Positions 36,408 to 46,543 of a stretch of 64,000 nucleotides of DNA are shown piece by piece; position 1 is the stretch's first letter; each line of letters opens with the position of its first letter. Position numbers and translations under genes: made by a program. A model generated the notes under the pieces. It did no database searches, had not been told where the DNA came from, and was given only the letters and a program-made list of their open reading frames with translations. Location of the stretch: the NCBI RefSeq assembly GCF_024129355.1, contig NZ_JAMXXP010000013.1, positions 1-64,000 on the forward strand, given 5' to 3'. Origin of the DNA: Acinetobacter lwoffii (GTDB taxonomy: Bacteria; Pseudomonadota; Gammaproteobacteria; Pseudomonadales; Moraxellaceae).

Positions 36408-37889
36408 TTAATGACTCGACTGCGGTAACTCAGTGACCAGTCGTAAAGATACAGACAACTCGTCTAACTGAAAATGCGGTCTCAAAAAGACCACAGATTT
36501 GTAATGTCCAGGTTCAGCCGGATTTTCTACAACTTTTATCGAAGCTTCACGCAGTGGATACTGTGCTTTGGCTTCCTGTGAAGCGCCATCATCCAAAAGT
36601 ACATATTGAGACAGCCAGTCGTTTAGAAATGCTTCGACATTTCCTGCAGATGTAAAACTTCCCACCTTATCTCGCATCATTGCTTTTAAATAATGAGCGA
36701 TTCGCGAGACTGCCATAATGTACTGTATCTGACTGGATAATGCGGAATTGGCATTGGCAATATCGTTATCATATTTCTTTGGTTTTTGGATAGATTGGGC
36801 ACCGAAGAACGCGGCATAATCGGTATTTTTACAATGTACTAATGGAATAAAGCCAAGATCACTGAGTTCTTTTTCACGACGGTCCGTAATCGCAATTTCA
36901 GTCGGGCACTTAAATATGATTTCTCCATCATTGGTTTTAAAGGTATGCACTGGCAGACCTTCGACCAAACCGCCACCCTCAACCCCACGAATCGCAGCAC
37001 ACCAGCCATGCATATCAAAGGCATTGGTTAAACGCGTCCCCAAAGCATAAGCAGCATTCATCCACAGGTATTCATTATGATTTTCACCTGAAACTTCTTC
37101 TACATAGTTAAAGCCTGCTGTCGTATTGCCATCTTTAGGATGATAAGGTAAACGGCCTAATACTCGTGGAATAGTCAATGCCAGATAACGAGCATCATCA
37201 CTTTCCCGGAATGAACGCCATTGCACATATTCAGCTGTTTCAAAAATTTTAGAAACATCGCGTGGGCGATCAATATCAGTAAAAGTTTCCAATCCGAACA
37301 TGGAAGGACTTGCAGCTGAGAGAAACGGTGCATGTGCCGCTGATGCTACATGTGAAATCTGCTCGAGCAAATACAGGTCTGAAGGTGTGCGATCAAACTC
37401 AAAGTCACCAATGAGGGTCGCATAAGGCGCACCGCCAAATGAACCATATTCTTCTTCATAGATTTTTTTAAATAGAGTACTTTGATCAAAGTCGCTGGCA
37501 CTTTGAAAATCTTTAATCAATTCTTTTTTGGTCGTATTCAACATACGAATTTTAATTAAAGAGTGTGATGGCGTTTCCTGACAAAAGTAATACAGCCCTC
37601 GCCAGGTGGACTCAACTTTTTGAAACTGCTCGTGATGCATGATCTTGCTCAGCTGGGTAGAAATAAGCGCATCAATTTCTGCAATGCGTTTATCTAAAGC
37701 CAAGGTCATATTGTCTGAAACTATAACGGTACCGGCCATGACTTCCTTGGCCAACTCACCAATCAAACTTTTGGCCCGATCATGTTCTTCTTCATTACGC
37801 GCAATTCGACTACGTTCAACAATAGAGTCCAGAATTGAGTATTCTTCAATAGCAACATTCGTGGTAGTTGCATCATTAGAGTGATTCAT
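36408..37889 (-). CDS. tssC: T6SS contractile sheath large subunit TssC
   Basis: 493 residues. Typical segments: KVESTWRGLYYFCQETP, YGSFGGAPYATLIGDFEFDRTPSDLYLLEQI, FRESDDARYLALTIPRVLGRLPYHP, and ADSRIAHYLKAMMRDK-like AVSRIAHYLKAMMRDK. Forms the contractile sheath with TssB; start overlaps the tssB 3' end by 14 bp. Confidence 0.96.
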   Translation of the reverse strand: MNHSNDATTTNVAIEEYSILDSIVERSRIARNEEEHDRAKSLIGELAKEVMAGTVIVSDNMTLALDKRIAEIDALISTQLSKIMHHEQFQKVESTWRGLYYFCQETPSHSLIKIRMLNTTKKELIKDFQSASDFDQSTLFKKIYEEEYGSFGGAPYATLIGDFEFDRTPSDLYLLEQISHVASAAHAPFLSAASPSMFGLETFTDIDRPRDVSKIFETAEYVQWRSFRESDDARYLALTIPRVLGRLPYHPKDGNTTAGFNYVEEVSGENHNEYLWMNAAYALGTRLTNAFDMHGWCAAIRGVEGGGLVEGLPVHTFKTNDGEIIFKCPTEIAITDRREKELSDLGFIPLVHCKNTDYAAFFGAQSIQKPKKYDNDIANANSALSSQIQYIMAVSRIAHYLKAMMRDKVGSFTSAGNVEAFLNDWLSQYVLLDDGASQEAKAQYPLREASIKVVENPAEPGHYKSVVFLRPHFQLDELSVSLRLVTELPQSSH

Positions 37890-38388
37890 TGTCTGCCTCC
37901 ATACTCATTTTACGGATTTGGTCGGTATTTTTTAAAATATCATCCAGTAAATCTTCTAGACGTTCATTATTGGATATTTTATTGCGTAAATCAGTTAAAC
38001 GTTCTCGTGCTTCTACCAGTTTTCGCAAAGGTTCGACTTGTTGGACTACCTGTTCTGGCCGAAAATCATCCATTGCATTAAAAACCAAATCTACTGATAT
38101 TTTACCACTCTCTTCAGTCAAACTATTTTCCACCTGAAAACTGGCACGAGGCGCCAGAGACTGCATCACCTCATCAATATTTTCCAAGTCTACATTGATA
38201 AATTTTTTATCTTTGAGCTTGGTTTTTTCAAGTTCAGACGCTGCTGAAAAATCTCCCAAAACTCCCACTACAAAAGGTAACTCTTTGACTTCACGGCCAT
38301 CACCTACCTCAACATCGTAGGTCAATTGCACCCGTGGTGGTCGAATACGCTGTAATTTTTTTTGTACACTTTCACGTTTAGCCATCAT
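37876..38388 (-). CDS. tssB: T6SS contractile sheath small subunit TssB
   Basis: 170 residues: QKKLQRIRPPRVQLTYDVEVGD and ELPFVVGVLGDFSA at the N-terminus, FINVDLENIDEVMQSLAPR in the middle and a helical C-terminal part (LRKLVEARERLTDLRNKI). First structural gene after tslA, 11 bp away. Confidence 0.96.
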   Translation of the reverse strand: MMAKRESVQKKLQRIRPPRVQLTYDVEVGDGREVKELPFVVGVLGDFSAASELEKTKLKDKKFINVDLENIDEVMQSLAPRASFQVENSLTEESGKISVDLVFNAMDDFRPEQVVQQVEPLRKLVEARERLTDLRNKISNNERLEDLLDDILKNTDQIRKMSMEADNESL

Positions 38389-38399
38389 GATTTTCCTTA

Positions 38400-39095
38400 T
38401 TAATTATTATTTAATGATCCAAATGGATTAGTACTAGGAGTGTGGGTTCGTGTACTGATACTTTCTGTTTTTTTATTACTGATAGCAGCCGTATTATTTT
38501 TTAGATTGCTTTTCGATACTTTATTTTTGTTTTGACTTAGGCTTTGTTTTACTGGGTTATTTGGTTTATTTTTAGTATTTTTTACTTTTGAATTCCGCGC
38601 CGTCGTTGATGCAGATTCAGAAAATTTTGCTACAGGCTGTGCCAGATAAATATGTTCAGTCAGCGATTTGGCCTGTGGGTAGGTAAAGTCATTTAAGGCA
38701 CGGACTTCTGTACTACGCATCTGTTCTAGGCTTTGGGAAGAGATCCCGATCCCTGCCAGGAATTTCAGATCAGTTAAATTCTGATGAATGTAATTTTGCT
38801 GATGTAATTGCTCGATTAAATTGAGCGCTTTCAGATGATCACCGACTTCAACATAGCGTTTGGCAATTTGGGTAGACAATTGCTGCTGCAGATGCATATT
38901 TTTTCTTGCTGTCTTGTCGCATAACTGCTGGTATAAATCAATGATAGTTGAATCAGTATCATTTTTTGCTTGTGGATAGCTCTTGATACATGATTTTTTT
39001 AATTCTGCTGCATGGGTTTGAGCAAAACATAGCTGCGCCATCCCTGAGATGAGCAATACAATAAAACCTAGATTATTTTTCAAAATAAGCCTCAA
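38400..39095 (-). CDS. tslA: T6SS accessory periplasmic protein, TslA/AsaA-like
   Basis: 231 residues with a signal peptide (cleavage near CFA), a helical TPR-like middle (IAKRYVEVGDHLKALNLIEQLHQQNYIHQNLTDLKFLAGIGI) and a low-complexity Asn/Lys/Ser-rich tail (from about residue 165). It heads the minus-strand T6SS arm, directly before tssB. This is where Acinetobacter clusters encode TslA/AsaA, a periplasmic factor that links cell contact to T6SS assembly and interacts with TssM. The assignment rests mainly on position, size and export signal. Confidence 0.7.
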   Translation of the reverse strand: MRLILKNNLGFIVLLISGMAQLCFAQTHAAELKKSCIKSYPQAKNDTDSTIIDLYQQLCDKTARKNMHLQQQLSTQIAKRYVEVGDHLKALNLIEQLHQQNYIHQNLTDLKFLAGIGISSQSLEQMRSTEVRALNDFTYPQAKSLTEHIYLAQPVAKFSESASTTARNSKVKNTKNKPNNPVKQSLSQNKNKVSKSNLKNNTAAISNKKTESISTRTHTPSTNPFGSLNNN

Positions 39096-39432
39096 TTTTT
39101 GGTTATTGTTTTATATTTTTATAATCAAAATTTATTTTTCTATTTTTATAATTCAAAAATCTAGTTGCGGATTTAACAAAAAATTATCACAGGAAGTCAA
39201 TACATAAATGCGTTTTTGTTAAATTATTTTATGTAATTTTTAAAATGGTAAGATTCCGACCAATGAATGCAGACATTTGGATAGACTTGAGTAGAATATG
39301 CCAAAAATCTTGAGCCAATATATCTTGATTGCTCATAGAAAAACTTAAATAAATAAAAATAAACCTAATAATAACAAATATATAGCTATAAATTCCAAAA
39401 ACATCAGGCTGTATATTCTAAGAGAGAAAAAT
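39096..39432. other. Divergent promoter region of the two T6SS arms
   Basis: 337 bp, very AT-rich, between tslA (minus) and tssH (plus). No gene seen. It should hold the promoters of both arms; no consensus sigma-54 site (GG-N10-GC) stood out on reading. Long A/T runs would suit silencing by H-NS-like proteins, which is inference. Confidence 0.55.
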
Positions 39433-42099
39433 ATGAGTAATTTAAAAATTTTGATTACAAAATTATCTGAGCATGCACGCCTATGCCTTGAGAAATCAGC
39501 GAATTTCTGCATCAAACAGCGAAATCATGAAATCGAAATTGAGCATTTTCTCTTAGAATTGCTACAGCAGCCAGACCTGAACGATCTCAAATTATTGCTC
39601 AAAAAGTATAAAATTTCCGAAGATGATCTCACCCATGATCTGAATCAGAGCATTCAGCAAATGACTAAAGGCAATTCTCGTACGCCTATCTTTGCCAAAT
39701 CCATTATTCGTGCATTAGAACATGCCTGGCTTTTGGCTTCAGCAGAACAGAATCCGATGATCCGCAGCGGACATTTACTGGTTGCCCTGCTCACTGCACC
39801 TGATCTATATCAAATGACGATTCGTGCTTCTACTTTATTTGAGCTATTTCCAATTGATCATCTCAAACATCATTTTTTGGAGCTCTGCGAGCAGAGTATT
39901 GAAAACCCGAGCTATGCTCAGCTTACTAAGGTAAAAGAAGATTCACCTAACGCACAGCTAAAATTAAATAAAACACTGGCACTCGATCAATACACCATTA
40001 ATCTGACTGAAAAAGCACGCCAAGGCCAAATCGACCCGGTGATCGGTCGTGAGTTTGAAATCCGTTTGATGCTGGATATTCTGATGCGCCGTCATCAGAA
40101 CAATCCCATACTTACCGGCGATCCGGGAGTCGGTAAGACTGCTGTAGTAGAAGGATTGGCCCTGAAAATTGTGAATGATCAGGTACCTGATGTACTCAAA
40201 AATGTAGAACTTCATGTATTGGATCTGGGCTTATTACAAGCAGGTGCCAGTGTAAAAGGCGAGTTTGAGAATCGCCTGAAGCAAATCATTCAAGAAGTTC
40301 AGTCCTGCAGTTATCCTATTATCCTGTTTATTGATGAAGCCCATACGCTGATTGGTGCAGGTGGTCAGGCTGGTCAGAATGATGCCGCCAATCTGTTAAA
40401 ACCAGCTTTGGCACGAGGAGAACTGCGTACTATCGCCGCTACTACTTGGGCGGAGTACAAACAATACTTTGAAAAAGATGCTGCGCTTAGCCGCCGTTTT
40501 CAGGTAGTGAAGGTAGAAGAACCTACTGAGGAAGTCGCCATCGATATGTTGCGTGCCATGATTCCGGTCATGACTCAGCATTTTCAGTTGCAGATTGATG
40601 ATGCAGCAATTGCTGCTGCGGTACGTAACTCGCATCGTTATATCAGTGGACGGAAATTACCGGATAAGGCCATTAGTGTATTAGATACAGCCGCGGCACG
40701 AGTTGCTTTGAGCCAAAATGCACAACCTGCAAAGTTAGACCAGTTACAGGCACAGCTGCATAATCTTCGGCTTGAACATGAGATTTTAAATCAGGAGCAT
40801 CAAAATTTTCCGTGTCATCAGACACGTTTAATTGAATTATCAGAAAATATTTCAAATTTGGAACAAGAAATTTCTCAGATAAGCCTGCAATGGCAGCAAG
40901 AACTTCAACTGGTTCAGGAAATAAAATTATTACAGGTTCAATCCAAAAAAATTGAAAATAAAAATAAAATTAAAGTATTACAGCAGCGTTTGACCCAGAT
41001 TCAGGCTGATCACCCACTTGTGTTCGAGCGTGTAACAGTCCCTATGATTCATCAGATCATTTCTGACTGGACCGGAATTCCAGTCGGTAAAATGATGAAT
41101 GATGAAATCCGACAGGTCTTAAAACTCCAAGATAAATTATCGCAGCGTGTGATGGGTCAGGACTTTGCTTTGCATCAACTGGTCCAAGGTATTAAAACAT
41201 CTAAAGCAAAACTGGATGATCCGAACAAACCACAAGGTGTATTTTTATTGCTTGGTCCAAGCGGTGTGGGAAAAACTGAAACTGCCCTGGCCTTGGCTCA
41301 AGAATTGTATGGAGGTGAGTCGCATCTGATCACGATCAATATATCGGAATATCAGGAAGCACATACCGTGTCTTCGTTAAAAGGTGCTCCTCCAGGTTAT
41401 GTCGGTTATGGTCAAGGTGGTGTGTTGACTGAAGCAGTGCGTCGTAATCCTTATAGTGTGATTTTACTGGATGAAATCGAAAAAGCTCATTCTGATGTGC
41501 AGGAATTATTTTATCAGGTCTTTGATAAAGGCATGCTGGAAGATAGCGAAGGTCGGCTGATTGATTTTAAAAATACGACAATTTTATTAACTTCAAATGT
41601 CGGTTCTAGTGCCATTATGCAGGCCTGTTTAAATCAACCCGTCGAAAACTGGCCGGATGCAAATAGATTAATTGAACTGCTCAAACCAAGTTTATATCAG
41701 CAATTTAAACCGGCATTTTTAGGGCGTATGCAGATTGTGCCTTATTATCCTTTACACGATGAGCTATTGATCCAGATTATTCAGCATAAACTGGGGAAAA
41801 TTACCCGACGCATTCAGCAGCAATATGTCACCCAGGTCACTTATAGTGGGGACTTGCTCGAACTTCTGCTCAGCCGATGTACCGAGGTTGATAGTGGTGC
41901 GCGCAATATTGATCATATTTTAAATGCTTCAGTATTGCCTGCTTTGGCTACAGAAATATTGAGAACCATGAGTGAGGGAAAGATTCCTAAACTGATTCAC
42001 ATTGAGATCAAGAATGATGAAATTTTTTATAGCGTAGATCCGAAAGTTAAAATAGCGCAAAAAGTACGTTCTAAAAGCAATAAAGCAGATGCTGCCTAG
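39433..42099 (+). CDS. tssH: T6SS sheath-disassembly ATPase TssH (ClpV)
   Basis: 888 residues of the ClpB/ClpV type. N-terminal Clp domain ([19 protein letters not shown]), first AAA+ module with Walker A GDPGVGKT at 229-236 and Walker [17 protein letters not shown] coiled-coil middle segment follows (about 430-540) that is shorter than in ClpB. The second AAA+ module has Walker A GPSGVGKT at 608-615 and [11 protein letters not shown]. It recycles contracted sheath. First gene of the plus-strand arm. Confidence 0.95.
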   Translation: MSNLKILITKLSEHARLCLEKSANFCIKQRNHEIEIEHFLLELLQQPDLNDLKLLLKKYKISEDDLTHDLNQSIQQMTKGNSRTPIFAKSIIRALEHAWLLASAEQNPMIRSGHLLVALLTAPDLYQMTIRASTLFELFPIDHLKHHFLELCEQSIENPSYAQLTKVKEDSPNAQLKLNKTLALDQYTINLTEKARQGQIDPVIGREFEIRLMLDILMRRHQNNPILTGDPGVGKTAVVEGLALKIVNDQVPDVLKNVELHVLDLGLLQAGASVKGEFENRLKQIIQEVQSCSYPIILFIDEAHTLIGAGGQAGQNDAANLLKPALARGELRTIAATTWAEYKQYFEKDAALSRRFQVVKVEEPTEEVAIDMLRAMIPVMTQHFQLQIDDAAIAAAVRNSHRYISGRKLPDKAISVLDTAAARVALSQNAQPAKLDQLQAQLHNLRLEHEILNQEHQNFPCHQTRLIELSENISNLEQEISQISLQWQQELQLVQEIKLLQVQSKKIENKNKIKVLQQRLTQIQADHPLVFERVTVPMIHQIISDWTGIPVGKMMNDEIRQVLKLQDKLSQRVMGQDFALHQLVQGIKTSKAKLDDPNKPQGVFLLLGPSGVGKTETALALAQELYGGESHLITINISEYQEAHTVSSLKGAPPGYVGYGQGGVLTEAVRRNPYSVILLDEIEKAHSDVQELFYQVFDKGMLEDSEGRLIDFKNTTILLTSNVGSSAIMQACLNQPVENWPDANRLIELLKPSLYQQFKPAFLGRMQIVPYYPLHDELLIQIIQHKLGKITRRIQQQYVTQVTYSGDLLELLLSRCTEVDSGARNIDHILNASVLPALATEILRTMSEGKIPKLIHIEIKNDEIFYSVDPKVKIAQKVRSKSNKADAA

Positions 42100-42150
42100 T
42101 TGAAGTAACCTAAAAATAAAAACAAATAAAATATAATAATTGGAATAAAG

Positions 42151-43254
42151 ATGAGCCTGGAATTTGAATATTTATTGCAAGACATTTCAGTCGATCAGCC
42201 GTGCGGTGTGGACTATTCATTTTCAAATGATTTTCATGTGATTAACAAGGCCAGAACTCGTGATGATCCTTTATTGGAGCAAGGTGACTGGGTCTCGGAA
42301 CCGAAACAGGCCGATTGGCAACTTGTACATGATAAAACGATTGAATTATTAACTGAAAAAACCAAGGATATCCGTCTATATACCTGGCTTATAGAAGCTT
42401 GGAGTCATCTCTATGGTTTTGAAGGAATTGCTCGAGGATTAGAGTTGACCCAGCAAAGCCTTGAGCGATACTGGTTCACGTTACATCCTCAAATCGAAGA
42501 GGATGATCTTGATCAACGTTTTGGATTATTACAAGGTTTGATTACGCAACTGCCAATGCTGATGAAACAGGTGCCTTTGGTCAGCTCTGCGCCTTTTTAT
42601 AATTTAGGTGATTATGAGGCATTCTTACATCAACGCAATATTAAACTCAAACAACAGCAAGATGACTACTCTGAAAATAATACTGTTCAGGATTTGGAGC
42701 ATTTTGAGCAATCGTTGCTGAAAACTTCTCAAACAGTTTTAAGCCAGAATGAAGGTTTTCTTCTCGAGATTCAGACCCAATGGCTGTATCTTAAAAATAC
42801 ACTGGATCATTTACTGGGTCTAAATGCACCGAGTTACGCGAGCATAGATTCTCAACTTGAATCGATCTTCTCCAGTATTAAGCGCATTTATAAAACTGAT
42901 ATTTCTTCAATATCTCAGGATCAAATAAATACACCGCAATTCGGCACTCTCAAAATACCTGAAATAATAGTGATGAATACCTCGCCTGAAAATATACAAG
43001 AATTTCGACCTCAAGCCCAAAACCATCTGGCCAACCGTCAACAGGCCATGCAGTTATTACAAGACATCGCTCGATATTTTCAATCTCATGAACCGCATAG
43101 TCCAGTGAGCTACATGCTGCAAAAGACGATTAAATGGAGTCAGATGCCATTACATGAATGGCTGGCTCAAGTAATCAAGAACGAGAATCCGATCGAAAAC
43201 GTACATGAATTACTGGGTATATATGCCAATGATGAATCCAAGAATGAGTGGTAA
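42151..43254 (+). CDS. tssA: T6SS protein TssA (ImpA N-terminal domain)
   Basis: 367 residues. The ImpA_N domain is clear: ISVDQPCGVDYSFSNDFHVINKARTRDDPL, ADWQLVHDKTIELLTEKTKDIRLYTWLIEAWSHLYGFEGIARGLEL and RYWFTLHPQIEEDDLDQRF. The C-terminal part has RQQAMQLLQDIARYFQSHEPHSPVSYMLQKTIKW, typical of TssA proteins with a VasJ-like end. It chaperones tube and sheath polymerisation. 51 bp after tssH. Confidence 0.92.
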   Translation: MSLEFEYLLQDISVDQPCGVDYSFSNDFHVINKARTRDDPLLEQGDWVSEPKQADWQLVHDKTIELLTEKTKDIRLYTWLIEAWSHLYGFEGIARGLELTQQSLERYWFTLHPQIEEDDLDQRFGLLQGLITQLPMLMKQVPLVSSAPFYNLGDYEAFLHQRNIKLKQQQDDYSENNTVQDLEHFEQSLLKTSQTVLSQNEGFLLEIQTQWLYLKNTLDHLLGLNAPSYASIDSQLESIFSSIKRIYKTDISSISQDQINTPQFGTLKIPEIIVMNTSPENIQEFRPQAQNHLANRQQAMQLLQDIARYFQSHEPHSPVSYMLQKTIKWSQMPLHEWLAQVIKNENPIENVHELLGIYANDESKNEW

Positions 43255-43262
43255 ATATTAAA

Positions 43263-44627
43263 ATGTTTAAAGCAGAAAAAGTACTGTGGGGCGAAGGTCT
43301 ATTTTTAAGACCGCAACATTTTCAATTACAGGATGCCTATCATGAGCAACGCTTGAGTCATATGATTCGGGCGACATTTCCTTTTGCTCACGGGATCCAG
43401 TCCATTCAATTTGATGAAGCTCAATTCAATATGCATATATTGGCATTAAGTAAAATTGAAATGATCTGGCAAGATGGTGAAATTTATCAGGCGCCTGCAC
43501 AGGATTTATTACCAGAACCTGTACAACTGGATACCTTAAACCTGCGTGGTGAAATGCAAATTTATTTGGCTTTGCCAATGCTACAGCCGAACAAGCAAAA
43601 TGTAAGTCATGTCGAAAACACTCAATCTAGTCGTTATCACTCACATTTAATCTCGACCCATGATTTATTCACCGATGCCACTACTGCAGAGATCACCCTG
43701 TTACGCCGTCGGGCAGAATTTAAACTTTTTGAAGTTGGCCAAGAACCTCAGCAGCCTCTGGATGGTTATTTATATCTTCCGGTTGCTCAAATCAAACGAC
43801 AAAGTTCTGGAAATTTTATTTTTGATCATAAATTCATTCCTCCAATTTTACATATTCAGGCCTGTGAATATCTGCTAGACAATTTAAAGCGAACTTTGAA
43901 TATCATCCGGGCCAAGATTAAAACGATTCAATCCAATAACCGTGAAAACGAACAGAAACTGATTGAATTTCGTTCTGGGGATATTGTCTCTTTCTGGCTG
44001 GTGAATGCCTTAAATACTGCTTATGCAACCTTAAATCATATTTTGCAGTATCCACAAATTCATCCGGAACGGCTATATGCGGAACTTTTAAGACTCAGTG
44101 GTTCCCTACTTACCTTTTCAACAGCCTATGACATTGATCAATTGCCGCAGTATCAGCATCATCATCTATACGACAGCTTCAATCAGCTGGATATTATTCT
44201 CAGAGATTTACTCGATACAATTATTTCGAATCGATATATCAGCATCAGCTTAAAAGAAACGCGCCCGTCCTATTGGCTCGGTAGTCTGGAGACTGACAAG
44301 ATCAGTCGCAATACCCGGCTATATCTTGCTGTATCGAGTAGCATTATGCCTGCACATGATCTGATTGCCTATGTTCCGATCCGTTTTAAAGTCGGCAGTA
44401 GCATAGATGTAGAACAACGTGTGGTTGCAGCTTTGCCTGCTGTACCCGTCCAGCACCTCATGCAGGTTCCTACTGCAATTCCAGTACGTTCCGGTGTGCA
44501 TTATTTCGAGATCGAACCAAATAATGAACTGTATCAGCGCATGCTGGATTCAGAATCAATTTGTGTTTATATCCCGAACGGTTTTAAGGATATTACGGTT
44601 GAACTGATTGCTGTCATGAATGGATAA
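43263..44627 (+). CDS. tssK: T6SS baseplate protein TssK
   Basis: About 454 residues. Starts MFKAEKVLWGEGLFLRPQHFQLQD, the family's characteristic opening, and has SYWLGSLETDKISRNTRLYLAVSSSI and RVVAALPAVPVQHLMQVPTAIPVRSGVHYFEIE later. Connects the baseplate to the TssL/TssM complex. I chose ATG 43263, which begins the conserved region. A GTG at 43248, overlapping the tssA stop, would add five residues. Confidence 0.93.
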   Translation: MFKAEKVLWGEGLFLRPQHFQLQDAYHEQRLSHMIRATFPFAHGIQSIQFDEAQFNMHILALSKIEMIWQDGEIYQAPAQDLLPEPVQLDTLNLRGEMQIYLALPMLQPNKQNVSHVENTQSSRYHSHLISTHDLFTDATTAEITLLRRRAEFKLFEVGQEPQQPLDGYLYLPVAQIKRQSSGNFIFDHKFIPPILHIQACEYLLDNLKRTLNIIRAKIKTIQSNNRENEQKLIEFRSGDIVSFWLVNALNTAYATLNHILQYPQIHPERLYAELLRLSGSLLTFSTAYDIDQLPQYQHHHLYDSFNQLDIILRDLLDTIISNRYISISLKETRPSYWLGSLETDKISRNTRLYLAVSSSIMPAHDLIAYVPIRFKVGSSIDVEQRVVAALPAVPVQHLMQVPTAIPVRSGVHYFEIEPNNELYQRMLDSESICVYIPNGFKDITVELIAVMNG

Positions 44628-45459
44628 AATAAAAATGAATACAATCGCTAATTCTCCTTCTTCACTTTTTTCTTCACTTTTTGATGATGATCAAATCGGG
44701 GCCGGTTATACAGCCATGCAACCTGTAGAAAGCTACCCTACCTATACGAATAGTCTGGTAGATTTACTGCATGACGGCTTCTATATTGTTTTCCTGTTAA
44801 AAAATCATTATCTCCCTACAGATATTGAAGCCTTTCGTGAAAAAATTCTGGAGATGTTGAAAAGTTTTGAACATCAGGCACGTCAGATGCAATTTTCAGC
44901 TGAAGATATTCAAGATGCAAAATATGCCTATTGCGCTTTAGTAGATGAAACAATTGTCACGCAACAGGATGAGCGATTTTTTGATCTTCAAAATGCTTGG
45001 ATGATCAGTCCTTTACAGTTAATCCTGTTTGGCTCACAACTTGCAGGTTTTCACTTCTTTGAAAATCTGGAAGAAATACGCCATAAAGATAAGCAACGTC
45101 TGGCAGTATTAGAGGTATATCATTATTGCCTTTTATTGGGCTTCCATGGAAAATATCGAATTGAATCTATTGAGCATTTAAATAGTCTGATTGCTCGTAT
45201 CGGAGATCAGATTGATTATCTCAAGGGTAAAAAAGTTGCTTTTTCTCCTTTTTCAGCAATTCCAGATCAAATCCGACATATTATCCATCGTGAATTACCA
45301 TTTTTCTGGATTCTGATATTTTTATTATTATTTGCCGTGATCAGCTTTGTGGTTTTTAAATATGCCTTGTCAACAGAACAAGCTGCTGTTTTTTCTCAAT
45401 ATCAAAATTTGATTAGCGCGCCTGCTGAACAAGCCTATATTACGATTCATTTACCCTAA
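44620..45459 (+). CDS. tssL: T6SS inner-membrane protein TssL (DotU family), short form
   Basis: 279 residues: cytoplasmic DotU domain (SLVDLLHDGFYIVFLLKNHYLP, AKYAYCALVDETIVTQ, FFENLEEIRHKDKQRLAVLEVYHYCLLLGFHGKY) and one C-terminal TM helix at about 227-249, followed by only about 30 periplasmic residues. There is no peptidoglycan-binding OmpA domain, unlike extended TssL proteins. The start overlaps the tssK stop. Partner of TssM. Confidence 0.93.
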   Translation: MDKIKMNTIANSPSSLFSSLFDDDQIGAGYTAMQPVESYPTYTNSLVDLLHDGFYIVFLLKNHYLPTDIEAFREKILEMLKSFEHQARQMQFSAEDIQDAKYAYCALVDETIVTQQDERFFDLQNAWMISPLQLILFGSQLAGFHFFENLEEIRHKDKQRLAVLEVYHYCLLLGFHGKYRIESIEHLNSLIARIGDQIDYLKGKKVAFSPFSAIPDQIRHIIHRELPFFWILIFLLLFAVISFVVFKYALSTEQAAVFSQYQNLISAPAEQAYITIHLP

Positions 45460-45586
45460 CTCAATTTTCAAATAAATATGATCGACACTTATAAAAATAA
45501 AGACTTAAAAAATGACGCCGTTGGAAAATTTATATCGATGAATAAAAAAAAAATTTTGAATTATTATTAGATCAATCATTCAACTG

Positions 45587-46528
45587 ATGATTTTGATTAT
45601 ATTGAGCAGCTTTATTCTATTAAGCTTAGCTATGTTAGCCTTGCTGTCTTACGAGTTTCGATTAAGAATACAGGATTTTTTTCTTGATTTGATTTCACAA
45701 AGCAAACAACAATTTTCTCAAGCAAAACAGTTTGTTCAGAAATTTCATCAGGCGGCATCGCCTGAGCATCTTCAGTCTGAATGGTATTTGCAGCAATGGT
45801 GGATTTTGATTTCAGGATTTAGCTTATTTGCCAGTATTTTAATGTTCGCTTTCACTCAGCCACTTACTGCAAGTAGGTTTGAAGCTGAATATTTAAGGAA
45901 AGTTGATCCACAGATTTATGCATTATTAGATGGGCAAATATTAACAGCTCCAACTGAAGTTGATGAACAGCTTATTATCGAAGCCTTACAAGAAGAATCT
46001 TTAGCAAATCATTCTATAATTTCAGCGCAAAGCCTTAATCTGAATATTGAAGACATTCATATAAATCCAAATATCAGCACAGCAGACCGTAAATGGCATA
46101 AGATGAATCCGCGATTTAAACAGCGCTTACTGATGGTTTTTAAAATTATGCGCGAACAGCATGGTTATGAGCTGGTTTTACTCGAAGGTTATCGAAGTCC
46201 GGAAAGGCAAAACTCTTTGGCGACCAACAGTAATATTACCAAGGCCAAAGGCTTTCAAAGTTATCATCAGTTTGGTCTGGCCGCGGATATTGCCTTTAAG
46301 CGGAATGGCAAGGTGGTGATTAGTGAACGTGATCCATGGGCCATGCGTGGTTATAAACTGTTTGGCCAGATTGCAGAATCGGTGGGTTTAACCTGGGGCG
46401 GTCGCTGGAAATCCATTAAAGATTTTGGACATACTGAATATCGTATGCCCGGTTTAAAGAAAACAGCTGAAATGGCGCATCAACTCATTCATGAAGGACA
46501 ATTACAGACTCAAACATTTCAGCCTTGA
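45587..46528 (+). CDS. tagX: TagX-like peptidoglycan endopeptidase of the T6SS (M15/VanY type)
   Basis: 313 residues: N-terminal TM helix (LIILSSFILLSLAMLALLSYEF), a second hydrophobic helix near residues 67-90, then a periplasmic M15-type peptidase domain. Zinc and catalytic motifs are visible: LVLLEGYRSPERQNSLA, SYHQFGLAADIAF (SxHxxGxAxD pattern), and WGGRWKSIKDFGHTEYR with the final metal His. TagX of Acinetobacter is an L,D-endopeptidase needed for T6SS assembly through the peptidoglycan layer. The ATG shares TGATG with a stop in another frame. Confidence 0.88.
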   Translation: MILIILSSFILLSLAMLALLSYEFRLRIQDFFLDLISQSKQQFSQAKQFVQKFHQAASPEHLQSEWYLQQWWILISGFSLFASILMFAFTQPLTASRFEAEYLRKVDPQIYALLDGQILTAPTEVDEQLIIEALQEESLANHSIISAQSLNLNIEDIHINPNISTADRKWHKMNPRFKQRLLMVFKIMREQHGYELVLLEGYRSPERQNSLATNSNITKAKGFQSYHQFGLAADIAFKRNGKVVISERDPWAMRGYKLFGQIAESVGLTWGGRWKSIKDFGHTEYRMPGLKKTAEMAHQLIHEGQLQTQTFQP

Positions 46529-46543
46529 GTGCGAAATCGTAAA

